Shown here: positions 49,602-58,752 of the stretch, piece by piece
Layout of the letters: every line of letters begins with the position of its first letter
How positions within the stretch are numbered: position 1 is the stretch's first letter
Source of the DNA: Flavihumibacter cheonanensis
Lineage (GTDB): Bacteria > Bacteroidota > Bacteroidia > Chitinophagales > Chitinophagaceae
DNA length: 64,000 nt
Assembly (NCBI RefSeq): GCF_022352215.1
Contig: NZ_JAKRWF010000003.1
Coordinates: forward strand, 415,854-479,853
Direction of reading: 5' to 3'
The notes under the pieces: model-generated
The model's database searches: none
Seen by the model: the letters and a program-made list of their open reading frames with translations, nothing else
Told to the model about the DNA's origin: nothing
Position numbers and translations under genes: made by a program

Positions 49602-52600
49602 ATGAAGGTACAATCTAACGATTTCAACGAATTGTTTCAGCATCACCCCTTGCCAGGCTGGATATTTGATGCAGCAAAAAATGAAATAGTAGAACTGAAC
49701 CAAGCTGCAATCAACAGGTATGGATACACGAAACAGGAATGCCAGGACCTGCTTTTTTTCAACCTGCTCGCCGACCTGGATCAACAGGTTTTGCTTACAG
49801 GGAATGCCCATTCCTGCCTGGGTCAATTTACCCATCCTGTAAATACAGGTGAGCTGCTGACCGTAAAATTATATGCCAGTCCGTATTCCGCCGCCAATAA
49901 AAATCTACACTGCATCACAGCGGTGGAACTGTCCAATAAACAGGAGGAACAAAGACTGAAGTTGTTGGAAAGTGTAGTTACCCATTCAAATGATGCGGTC
50001 ATCGTAACCGAAGCTGAACCTACTCCGGAAATCGGATTAAAAATAGTGTATGTAAACGATGCCTTCACGCGGATGACAGGCTATACTGCAGCAGAAGTTA
50101 TAGGACGATCCCCTTCCCTGCTACAGGGCCCAAGAACCAATAAAGAAGAGCTGGACAAATTGTCTCAGGCTATCAAAGACTGGTCGACCTTTGAAACAAC
50201 ACTACTCAATTATAAAAAAAACGGCGAAGAATTCTGGGTGAACTTCACTATTAGTCCGGTTGCTGACAACACCGGCTGGTTTACCCATTGGATTGCCATT
50301 GAGCGGGATGTAACCCATCAGACCAGAAGGGAACAGGAAAATGCACTCACCCTGAAGATCAGCCATATTTTCAATCATGCAGCAGAGTTAAGTGGCATGC
50401 TGGAAGAAATGTGCAAAGAGATTGCGAGCCATCACGACTGTTGTTTCAGTGAAGTATGGCTGCCCGACACACATAAAGACCAATTACAATTGCACGTATC
50501 CTGCAGTGTAAACGCGGCAGGTGAATTGTTTTACCAGGAAACAGCTCATGTCAACCGGATCAGCCTGGAAGAGGGAATACCTGGCAGGATCTGGTCCACT
50601 AAAGAACAATTACTGGTGGATGTGCTTGAAGATGAACTGCCATTCCCCCGTAAAGAAGCTGCCATCCGAACAGGCATCCGCTGCCTGGTAGGAATACCGC
50701 TACTATTCAATAATCAGCGGGTGGGGGTTTTAATAACCGGCACCAGTAATCTAAGGGAGGAAACCCAAAAACTGGCAGCCGCATTAAAGAAGCTGGAAAA
50801 CTTCATAGGTGCGAAGATTCATCGCAAGCGGATGGAGTTGGAATACCAGCACCTGTTTGATTCCTTACCAGACCTGATTTGTACAGCTGATTTCAAAGGC
50901 CGGTTTCTGAAAATCAATAAAGCAGGAGCAGCTTTGCTGGAATATGAGGAAGCCGAATTAATTGGTCAGTTGTTTGATAAATTCATCCACCCGGCAGACC
51001 GGGAGAATGCGCTTGCCAATGCAGAAAAATTATTAGCTGGTGGTAACCTGATCAGATTTGAAAATCGGTTTATAACCAAATCCGGAAAAGTGCGGTGGTT
51101 TAGCTGGAACTGTAATACCTCCAAAGAAGACGGACTCATTTTTGCGAGTTCGAAAGATATCACCCGGGAGAAAAAGTTGCAGGAACTGGTAGAAGATGCG
51201 AATTCATTGGCCCGTATTGGAGGCTGGGAAATTGACCTGGTGCAGGAAACCCTGTACTGGTCGGACCTGGTGCATAAAATGCATGGAACAGACCCCTTAA
51301 CCTACACGCCCACCCTTGCTGAAGGCATCCGGTTTTACCGGGAAGATTTCAGAGAGCTGGTGGCCACAAAAGTTCAGCAAACCACAGATACGGGTGAGCC
51401 CCTGGATTTTGAAGCCATCATCATAACCACCCAGGGAAAGGAGTTGTGGGTAAGAGTAATTGGAAGAGCTGAGTGGTATGAAGGAACCTGTACCCGCATC
51501 TACGGAAGTTTTCAGGATATCCATGACCGTAAGACTACTGAACTAACGCTGGAATCTTTGCGGGATGATTTGCCAGGCGTAAGTTTTCAATACCTGCGTT
51601 ATCCCGATGGTACCGATGAACTGCGAGCTGTAAACAGAACCAGTTATGAAATCTGGGCGCTGGCACCGGAAATCTGTATGAAGGACAACGCACTTGTTTG
51701 GGATCAGATCAAAAAGGGCGGTGACCTTGAAATGATGTTGAAGACGATCGAAAGCTCCATAACCAATCGCTCCAAATGGCATGCAAGCTGGAGAAATATA
51801 TTGCCGGATGGCCAGGAAAGATGGCATGAAGGATATGGTACCCCTTATTTTTATCCGGATGGTACGGTATTGTTCAACTCCCTGATATTCGATATCACCG
51901 ATGAGAAAAAAGCTTCCCGTTTATACGAGGAAACTTCTCAAATGGCGAGGGTTGGCAGTTGGGAGTTGAACCTCTTACACCAGCAGGATGATACCATGTA
52001 CTGGTCGCCCATGGTGAAAGAAATTCTGGAAGTGGAGGAAAACTACAACCCTTCCTTATCCGGCGGATTTGAATTCTATGAAGGAGAAAGCCGGGATCGG
52101 ATTCAACAGGCAGTAAACCGGCTGATCCAGGAGCAGGAACCATTTGATGAGGAGCTCCTGGTTCGAACCGCCAAAGGAAAGCAGCGTTGGATACGTTGTA
52201 TAGGCAAAGGAGAATTTGCTGAAGGAAAATGTGTTCGGATCATTGGAAGTTACCAGGACATCCATGAAAGGAAGAGCCTGGAATTAAAAATCCAGCAAAT
52301 TCTGGACAGTATCGGGGATGCATTCTTTACTATGGACCGAAATTATACTGTCACCTACTGGAACCGGAGAGCAGAAGAACTATTGCATGTAAAGCGGGAA
52401 GAGGTATTGGGTAAAAATCTTTGGGAGGTATTTCCAGACGCAGTCAACCTCCCCTCCTACACCAGGTACCAGCAGGTATTGGAAACCCGTGAGGCTGTCA
52501 ATTTTGAGGATTATTATGGCATTTGGCTGGAAGTGAATGCATATCCGAGCGAAGAGGGGGTATCGGTATTCTTCCGCGATATCAGTTTGCGAAAAGAAGC

Positions 52601-54074
52601 AGATGCCCGATTGCAAAAAGCCTATGAAGAACGCACCACCATTTTGGAAAGTATAGGAGATGCGTTTTTCGCAGTAGATAATAATTGGATAGTAACCTAC
52701 TGGAATAAGATGGCGGAGGAAGTCTTGTTCAGGAAGAAGGCAGACATAGTAGGCAAACATTTATGGACGGAATACGCAGATGCGATTGACTCTGATTTTT
52801 ACCGGATGTATCACCGGGCAAAGGAAACCGGTGATACCGTAAGTTTTGAAGATTATTATAGTACCCTGGGGAAATGGTTTGAAGTAACTGCCTATCCATC
52901 AGAAGCCGGTTTATCTGTTTATTTTAAGGACATCACGCTGAGAAAAGAGACTGATATCCGCATCAGGGAAGCAAACGAACGCTTTGAAAAAGTAAGTGAA
53001 GCCACCAATGAAGCCATTTGGGACTGGAATATACCGGAGAATACCCTGTATTGGGGCAGCGGGTTTCAGACGATTTTCGGCTATGATATTGAGAAATTAA
53101 GTCCCACACTTGAAAGCTGGAGTAATTATATTCCCGAAGCGGAACGGGAGCAGATCATCAGTTCCTTTATAGACGTGGTAAAGGATCCTGCACAGCAGGT
53201 ATGGGAGAAAGAGTACCAGTATCTCAAAGCTAATGGAAGCATTGCCCAGGTGGTAGACCGGGCCATTATCATCCGGGATGCAAAGGGAGAGGCGATCCGG
53301 GCAGTGGGGGCCTTGCAGGATATAACCTATCGTAAAAAAATTGAGAAGGAACTGAAGGTATTAAACGAGGATTTAAAAGTGAAGATCCGGGAACTGGAAC
53401 AGGCCAATGAAGAACTCGAGCAGTTTGCTTTTATTGCCTCACACGACTTACAGGAACCCCTGCGCATGGTGTCCAGCTTTATGGAACAATTAAAGCGCAA
53501 ATATGGCTCAGAACTGGATTACAAGGCACACCAATACATCCATTTTGCTATGGATGGAGCGAAGCGCATGAAAAAGATCATACTGGACCTGCTCGATTAT
53601 TCCAGAGCGGGCCAGGTAACCGGAGAGATGGAAAAGGTGAACCTGGATGAAATCGTGAAAGATTATCTCTACCTTCGAAATAAGCTCTTTACCGAAAAAC
53701 AGGCAAAGTTGCTCGTGGATCCATTACCGGAAGTGCGGGTTTACAAGGTTCCGTTGATACAGACCCTGCATTCCCTGCTCGACAATGCGGTAAAATATTC
53801 CCGGCCGGATAGCACACCGGAAATTCAACTTACTGTGGAAGCAGCCGAAAAAGAATGGGTGATTGCAGTAAAGGATAACGGCATTGGCATACACAATCAA
53901 CATTTTGATAAGATATTTGTAATTTTTCAGCGTCTTCACAACAGGGATCAATTTGAAGGCACAGGAATTGGATTAGCAATGGTAAAAAAACATGTAGAAA
54001 GCTGGGGTGGCCGGGTTTGGGTAGAGTCTGAACCTGGCAAAGGGTCGACATTCTATTTTACAATTAACAGGTAG
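49602..54074 (+). CDS. Multi-PAS/GAF sensor histidine kinase
   Basis: 1490 residues without membrane segments, so cytosolic. Approximate plan: PAS 1 (1-110), PAS 2 (120-235, a LOV-like sequence IGRSPSLLQGP lacking the photoactive Cys), GAF (247-400), PAS 3 (415-525), PAS 4 (530-645), PAS 5 (650-770), PAS 6 (773-895), PAS 7 (900-1010), PAS 8 (1014-1125), PAS 9 (1126-1245), coiled coil, HisKA with phosphorylated His 1281 in ASHDLQEPLRM, and HATPase (about 1373-1485: NAVKYS, DNGIGI, GTGIGLAMV). PAS 7 and 8 are near-duplicates (LDSIGDAFF and LESIGDAFF). The ATG at 49602 begins directly before PAS 1. Signal unknown. Confidence 0.9.
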   Translation: MKVQSNDFNELFQHHPLPGWIFDAAKNEIVELNQAAINRYGYTKQECQDLLFFNLLADLDQQVLLTGNAHSCLGQFTHPVNTGELLTVKLYASPYSAANKNLHCITAVELSNKQEEQRLKLLESVVTHSNDAVIVTEAEPTPEIGLKIVYVNDAFTRMTGYTAAEVIGRSPSLLQGPRTNKEELDKLSQAIKDWSTFETTLLNYKKNGEEFWVNFTISPVADNTGWFTHWIAIERDVTHQTRREQENALTLKISHIFNHAAELSGMLEEMCKEIASHHDCCFSEVWLPDTHKDQLQLHVSCSVNAAGELFYQETAHVNRISLEEGIPGRIWSTKEQLLVDVLEDELPFPRKEAAIRTGIRCLVGIPLLFNNQRVGVLITGTSNLREETQKLAAALKKLENFIGAKIHRKRMELEYQHLFDSLPDLICTADFKGRFLKINKAGAALLEYEEAELIGQLFDKFIHPADRENALANAEKLLAGGNLIRFENRFITKSGKVRWFSWNCNTSKEDGLIFASSKDITREKKLQELVEDANSLARIGGWEIDLVQETLYWSDLVHKMHGTDPLTYTPTLAEGIRFYREDFRELVATKVQQTTDTGEPLDFEAIIITTQGKELWVRVIGRAEWYEGTCTRIYGSFQDIHDRKTTELTLESLRDDLPGVSFQYLRYPDGTDELRAVNRTSYEIWALAPEICMKDNALVWDQIKKGGDLEMMLKTIESSITNRSKWHASWRNILPDGQERWHEGYGTPYFYPDGTVLFNSLIFDITDEKKASRLYEETSQMARVGSWELNLLHQQDDTMYWSPMVKEILEVEENYNPSLSGGFEFYEGESRDRIQQAVNRLIQEQEPFDEELLVRTAKGKQRWIRCIGKGEFAEGKCVRIIGSYQDIHERKSLELKIQQILDSIGDAFFTMDRNYTVTYWNRRAEELLHVKREEVLGKNLWEVFPDAVNLPSYTRYQQVLETREAVNFEDYYGIWLEVNAYPSEEGVSVFFRDISLRKEADARLQKAYEERTTILESIGDAFFAVDNNWIVTYWNKMAEEVLFRKKADIVGKHLWTEYADAIDSDFYRMYHRAKETGDTVSFEDYYSTLGKWFEVTAYPSEAGLSVYFKDITLRKETDIRIREANERFEKVSEATNEAIWDWNIPENTLYWGSGFQTIFGYDIEKLSPTLESWSNYIPEAEREQIISSFIDVVKDPAQQVWEKEYQYLKANGSIAQVVDRAIIIRDAKGEAIRAVGALQDITYRKKIEKELKVLNEDLKVKIRELEQANEELEQFAFIASHDLQEPLRMVSSFMEQLKRKYGSELDYKAHQYIHFAMDGAKRMKKIILDLLDYSRAGQVTGEMEKVNLDEIVKDYLYLRNKLFTEKQAKLLVDPLPEVRVYKVPLIQTLHSLLDNAVKYSRPDSTPEIQLTVEAAEKEWVIAVKDNGIGIHNQHFDKIFVIFQRLHNRDQFEGTGIGLAMVKKHVESWGGRVWVESEPGKGSTFYFTINR

Positions 54075-54078
54075 GAAT

Positions 54079-54507
54079 ATGCTGAAGCCCGTACATATTT
54101 TATTGGTTGAGGACAACGAAGGAGATATCGTACTGACCATGGATGCTTTTGAAGAAAGCAAGATCAACACCAATATCAGTGTGGTTCGCAATGGTCAGGA
54201 AGCCGTGGATTTTTTGTATAAACGAGACCGCTATACGGAAGAAAACAAACCGGATCTGATCTTGCTGGACATCAACATACCGATTCTGAACGGGCATGAA
54301 GTACTGAAAATCATCAAGCAGGATGCAGAGTTGAAGAAAATTCCGGTAATCATGCTAACCACTTCATCGAATACCCGCGACATCAATCTCTCTTATGAAA
54401 ATTACGCCAACAGTTATGTAACCAAGCCGATTGAGATGGAAGATTTTTTAAAGGCGATTTTAAAGATTGAGGAGTTCTGGCTGCAGTTGTGTAAGTTGGC
54501 GGATTGA
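54079..54507 (+). CDS. Single-domain response regulator
   Basis: 142 residues, receiver domain only, of the Rcp1-like branch found beside phytochrome-like kinases. Acidic pocket Glu 11/Asp 12 in LLVEDNEGD, phosphoacceptor Asp 64 in LILLDINIP, the Thr switch in IMLTTSS and the conserved Lys in YVTKPIE. The end reads KIEEFWLQLCKLAD, which is repeated in a remnant at 55290-55412. It starts 4 nt after the multi-PAS kinase gene, its obvious partner. With no output domain it must pass the signal by protein contact or onward phosphotransfer. Confidence 0.92.
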   Translation: MLKPVHILLVEDNEGDIVLTMDAFEESKINTNISVVRNGQEAVDFLYKRDRYTEENKPDLILLDINIPILNGHEVLKIIKQDAELKKIPVIMLTTSSNTRDINLSYENYANSYVTKPIEMEDFLKAILKIEEFWLQLCKLAD

Positions 54508-54543
54508 TGTTGCAAATACCCGAAAGTACCAGTATATTTTTTT

Positions 54544-55281
54544 ATGAAAGAACTAGACCGTAAGGCAAAAAAGTTATTGCTCGTAATAAAACAAAAAATC
54601 CAACTCCTTTTTACCAGAAGAATCTATGTTTCATTTGGAGAAAATTGCCTTACTGATAATATACTGGAAAGATATAACCTGAAATTAATCACAACCCCCT
54701 TCTCACACGGACGAACCAATATAGAATACATAATACAGTTGGAGCAGGACAATTATAAAGACTTCCTGAATCCGGAATTTTTAAAATATGAGGATTTAAA
54801 CGGGAAAAACGTACCTCGTCTAAAAAAATATAACCTTATTCAAAATCGTTATAACGAATTGCATGAAAACGGTTTTGAATTTACGCATCATGATGTAATA
54901 GCATCTCCGGCAATCAGGCAAAAATTGCAAAACCGGATTGTCACATTACAACGTTTAAAGGGCAATAAATCATTTATCCTGTTATATCATCACAGAATAC
55001 ATCCAACAACCAACCAAGAGAGATTATTCAGTGACTTGAATAAAATAAAAGAAATATACAGCAGGAGAAAATTTCAATCGGAAGTTGTCTGTTTTACACA
55101 GAAAATAATCAATGAAACAGATCAGCGGAAAGTAGTGTATGAAATCAAAAATGGGATTCATTTTTTTGTATTTCATACGTTAGCAGAGTGGGCAGGAGGG
55201 AATGATGATTTATTCTGGGCAAGACCAGATGAGGATTTAATCAAACAAATGATACTAACCATAAAATCATTAAAACCTTAA
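54544..55281 (+). CDS. DUF1796 family papain-like cysteine peptidase-type protein
   Basis: 245 residues. The DUF1796 start is clear: YVSFGENC with putative nucleophile Cys 35, then ILERYNLKLITTPF. His 115/116 and Asp 117 in THHDVIA may complete the papain-like site. Family relatives include BtrH-type acyltransferases, and many lie in polysaccharide loci without a known role. It is A+T-richer than the kinase gene before it. It is bracketed by the true response regulator and a fragment of a second one, so it seems to have replaced part of a duplicated regulator gene. Confidence 0.78.
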   Translation: MKELDRKAKKLLLVIKQKIQLLFTRRIYVSFGENCLTDNILERYNLKLITTPFSHGRTNIEYIIQLEQDNYKDFLNPEFLKYEDLNGKNVPRLKKYNLIQNRYNELHENGFEFTHHDVIASPAIRQKLQNRIVTLQRLKGNKSFILLYHHRIHPTTNQERLFSDLNKIKEIYSRRKFQSEVVCFTQKIINETDQRKVVYEIKNGIHFFVFHTLAEWAGGNDDLFWARPDEDLIKQMILTIKSLKP

Positions 55282-55289
55282 AACATTAC

Positions 55290-55412
55290 GAGTCGGCGCA
55301 CGAAACCCATGATAATAGCTACATAATCAAGCCGATTGAAATAGCGAATTTCTTAAAACAGATGTTCAAGATTGAGGAGTTCTGGCTGCAATTATGTAAG
55401 TTAGCGGATTAA
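55290..55412 (+). pseudogene. Response regulator 3' remnant
   Basis: 41 codons including the stop, in frame as ESAHETHDNSYIIKPIEI and ending KIEEFWLQLCKLAD. The last 14 residues equal those of the response regulator at 54079-54507, and the conserved Lys-Pro of the receiver is present. There is no start or receiver core. It lies directly after the DUF1796 gene. It is a trace of a second regulator gene whose 5' part was lost. Confidence 0.85.
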
Positions 55413-55426
55413 CTCACCAGACCTAC

Positions 55427-55993
55427 ATGCTGTTTAATTCCATCGATTTTGCGATTTTTCTGCCAATCGTATTTGTATTTCATTGGTGGATTGCCGGAAA
55501 CAACAAACGAAACCAGAACTTATTATTACTTTTTGCCAGCTATTATTTCTATGCCTGCTGGGACTGGCGTTTTTTATTCCTATTATTATTTTCAACACTA
55601 CTGGACTTTTTTACCGGCATTAAAACGCAGGATGCTCACAGTATTAAACAAAAAAAATTCTGGTTCTGGTTAAGTATCATAGTAAACCTGGGTTTCCTTG
55701 GAGTATTCAAGTATTACAATTTCTTTATTGAATCCTTTGCAGCGGCAATTGCTCAGGTAGGATTTCAAATAAATCACTGGACATTAAATATTATTTTACC
55801 GGTAGGCATTTCGTTTTACACCTTTCATGGCTTATCCTACGTAATCGATATTTATAAGGATAGAATTGAAGCTGAAAAAAACTTTGTCGATTATGGTCTT
55901 TTTGTGAGCTTTTTTCCACTACTGGTGGCAGGTCCGATTGAAAGAGCCACTCATTTGTTGCCGCAGATCAAAAAAGAAAGAACCTTTGATTAG
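55427..55993 (+). pseudogene. Truncated MBOAT O-acyltransferase (5' part only)
   Basis: 188 codons covering the first third of an AlgI/DltB-type O-acyltransferase: MLFNSIDFAIFLPIVF, YYFYACWDWRFL, LGVFKYYNFF, ILPVGISFYTFHGLSYVIDIY and FFPLLVAGPIERATHLLPQ. It stops at ERTFD where the complete paralogue at 57214-58662 continues for a further 294 residues. The part with the catalytic His (WHGANW in the paralogue) is absent, so the product cannot be an active enzyme. It is in opposite orientation to the complete copy and about 70-75% identical in DNA by eye. Confidence 0.85.
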
Positions 55994-56080
55994 AAATTGA
56001 ACATTGATGAATTTTGTTAGCTGCTGCCATCGTTTGATATTGTTGAATTAATAACTAATTTTTGAGAAAGAATTCAAACC

Positions 56081-57211
56081 TCAATCACATATCGTAAAGT
56101 TATTTTTCCTATTAAAAATTTTACTTTGGAGATTACCTCTATTTACATATTTACTTAAAAAGTACTCCGAACCAGATATTTCTAGAACAATTTTTGCATA
56201 AGTATATTCTCCTCCATGAAATCCATCAACAAATTCGCTATCTGAAGAATTTAATGTTGCGGGATTTGTAAAATCAAACAAGTCAAAGTTGTATTTCTGA
56301 AATATTGGATATATTGATGGATATATTCTGAATATATAGGTATGATTTGAAGAAGCTTTTAATTCATTGAATATTTTTGGAGCAAACGGCGGTAGAAAGG
56401 CAATAACTTTTATTTTTCTTGAGTTACAATATTCTAATAAATTATCGAGTTCCTAAAGGGCTTGGGGATTTATGTTTTCACCAAATTCAAATCTTTTATT
56501 ACCCTTTTTTATTCTCTCCAAAGTTTCACTGAAACCATAATCATCAGCATCTTTAGAACTCGATAGTAACTTTACTACTTGATTACCATAGTCCATACTT
56601 CCATCATTCCGGAAACCTTTATCATTAATGTTTGCATTTAAACCAATATTCGCAACTTTATAATCATTTTTCATATTGTATAAATTTCTAAATGATACTT
56701 TACCATTTATTATGTCTAGCCATGACATCTTATAAACAGAAAAAGTTGGAGAAAAACTATAGCTTCCAATATATTTAGAATTCATTGAATTTATTTTGAC
56801 AGCATCGTAATTAGAATTAAACATCCATTGATCAAGGTTAATTATAATTGCAGGCGGCTGTTTATTGTCGGGAATTGATTTCAAAAAAGGAATAAAATCT
56901 GAAATTCCAACAACAGTATACCCTCCATTATAAAAACTGGAGTCAATAAAACAATCCCTTAATTGAAGCACTCTTGAGGATCCAATCGCCAATATTGATT
57001 TTTTTTCAAAGGAATTAATTGCCCTCCACTTTAGGTACTTATAATTTGATTCATTATATGCATATCCAATTTTATATTTCTTTTTCTCCGTCAGAATTTT
57101 ATCTAAATCGACAAAATTCTCGCCAGACATGAATAAAATGTAAAATGGAGGTAAGAAAAATATTAATAATGGGACAGAAAACAGGAACAAATTCTTAATA
57201 AAATACTTCAT
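56081..57211 (-). pseudogene. SGNH/AlgX-like O-acetylation partner interrupted by one amber codon
   Basis: One continuous frame of 377 codons apart from a single TAG at 56453-56455. The first part has a signal anchor (LFLFSVPLLIFFLPPFYILF), then SILAIGSSRVLQ, the GDSL-like Ser block, and INLDQW. After the stop the same frame reads ELDNLLEYCNSRK, IKVIAFLPPFAPKIF, and FVDGFHGGEYTYAK, which holds the Asp-x-x-His pair expected for SGNH-type transferases. The gene lies 2 nt behind the complete MBOAT gene, as the AlgJ/AlgX-type partner that takes acetyl groups to the polysaccharide. Truncation at 252 residues removes the catalytic His. Confidence 0.85.
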
Positions 57212-57213
57212 TA

Positions 57214-58662
57214 TTAAAATTGAAAATATATGAATTGCTGTTCATTTCCTCCGAAGAAAAATATCAGCGTAATTAGGAAATAATAAAAAGTTATTCTTAT
57301 GGGTTTGTACCAATTAAATCCAAGGTTTGCTAATGCATATTCATCTTCTCTCCCAGCCCATTCAATTAAAATGAGGAGAAAAATTAACCCGGCTAATACC
57401 TGAAATTCTCGCGAATAAAACTCAGCTGGAATAGAAAAAAATGATCTATTAAATATGCCATAAATGTATTCAAATGCATGTTGGATATTATTTGCTCTAA
57501 AGAAAATCCATGCAAAGCAAACCAATGCAAATGTTCCAATAATTTGTGTTACTTCCTTAAAACTGGGTAGAATACGACTTTTTGCAACTATTTCCAGATT
57601 TGATCGATTATTATTAGAAAGCAACAATGGAATATAATATATAGCATGCAAAAAGCCCCAAAATATAAATGTCCAATTCGCACCATGCCAAAAGCCGCTT
57701 ACTAGAAAAATTATAAATGTATTTCTCAACTTCATAATTATTCCACCACGACTCCCCCCCAATGGTATGTATAAATAATCTTTAAACCAGCTTGAAAGAG
57801 AAATATGCCATCTTCTCCAAAACTCAGCAATATCACGAGAAAAATAAGGATAAGCAAAATTCTTAAGTAAATTAATGCCAAATAATCGTGCTGTTCCTAA
57901 AGCTATATCTGAATAACCTGAAAAATCTCCGTAAATCTGAAAAGCAAATAATATTGCTCCAACAAGAAGTGTACTGCCTGATTGATCAGTTGAATTATTA
58001 AAAATACCATTTGCAATCTCAGCACAGTTGTCAGCGATCACAATTTTTTTAAATAAACCCCATAAGATTTGCCTTAAGCCATCAACTGCATTTGAATAAG
58101 AAAAATTTCTTTCTTTTTTTAGTTGAGGTAAAAGATGTGTTGCTCTTTCTATAGGACCAGCCACCAGCAATGGGAAGAAACTAACAAAAAGACTATAGTC
58201 GATTAAATTCTTTTCTGGCTCGATCTTGCCATTATATATGTCAATAACATATGACAATCCATGGAACGTATAAAATGAAATTCCAACAGGAAGAATAATT
58301 TCAAGTAGACCGAAATTAACCTGAAATCCTACTGAATTTAACAGATCAGCAAAAGATGCTGCAAAAAAATTATAGTATTTAAAAATGCCTAAAAATCCAA
58401 GGTTAATACATACACTCGACCAAAACCATATCTTCCTTAAGCCGGGAGAACTTGTATCACCCATTTTTAGCCCACTTACATAATCAAGCAATGTTGAGAA
58501 CATCAATAAGAATAAAAACCTATAGTCCCAGCAAGCATAAAAAAAGTAGCTGGATACTAATAAAAGTATATTTTGAAGCTGGATTTTTTTTGGTGGAATT
58601 ATCCAATATAATGCAAAAACAATTGGAAGAAATATTGCGTAGTCAATTGAATTAAATAACAT
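57214..58662 (-). CDS. MBOAT family O-acyltransferase (AlgI/DltB-like)
   Basis: 482 residues with about ten membrane segments. Family marks: SYFFYACWDYRFLFL, GPIERATHLLPQLKKER, FSGYSDIALGTARLFG, FWRRWHISLSSWFKDYLYIPLGGSRGG, and SGFWHGANWTFIFWGFLHA with the conserved catalytic His. It passes acetyl groups across the inner membrane to a polysaccharide or a partner. The matching SGNH partner follows after 2 nt and is broken by an amber codon. The gene is A+T-rich, in line with capsule-type loci gained by transfer. A truncated copy lies inverted at 55427. Confidence 0.92.
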   Translation of the reverse strand: MLFNSIDYAIFLPIVFALYWIIPPKKIQLQNILLLVSSYFFYACWDYRFLFLLMFSTLLDYVSGLKMGDTSSPGLRKIWFWSSVCINLGFLGIFKYYNFFAASFADLLNSVGFQVNFGLLEIILPVGISFYTFHGLSYVIDIYNGKIEPEKNLIDYSLFVSFFPLLVAGPIERATHLLPQLKKERNFSYSNAVDGLRQILWGLFKKIVIADNCAEIANGIFNNSTDQSGSTLLVGAILFAFQIYGDFSGYSDIALGTARLFGINLLKNFAYPYFSRDIAEFWRRWHISLSSWFKDYLYIPLGGSRGGIIMKLRNTFIIFLVSGFWHGANWTFIFWGFLHAIYYIPLLLSNNNRSNLEIVAKSRILPSFKEVTQIIGTFALVCFAWIFFRANNIQHAFEYIYGIFNRSFFSIPAEFYSREFQVLAGLIFLLILIEWAGREDEYALANLGFNWYKPIRITFYYFLITLIFFFGGNEQQFIYFQF

Positions 58663-58752
58663 GCCTAGATTACGTTTAAAAAAAATGTCAACTGTTTAGA
58701 GGAAATTTCCCAAAACAATTGACATACTCAAATAAAATTCTCTAATTATTTA

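Noticed and set aside
50050-50320. LOV photoreceptor domain in the multi-PAS kinase
   Set aside because: The photoactive cysteine is missing, so a LOV photocycle is not supported.
56453-56455. TAG decoded as an amino acid
   Set aside because: Other genes in the window end with TAG as a real stop (for example crtB), and no suppressor tRNA or pyrrolysine gene is seen. A point mutation is simpler.
55427-58662. Active invertible DNA switch made of the two opposed MBOAT copies
   Set aside because: By eye the copies are only about 70-75% identical as DNA with no long identical stretch, and there is no recombinase gene nearby, so frequent inversion is unlikely. An old rearrangement is a better reading.
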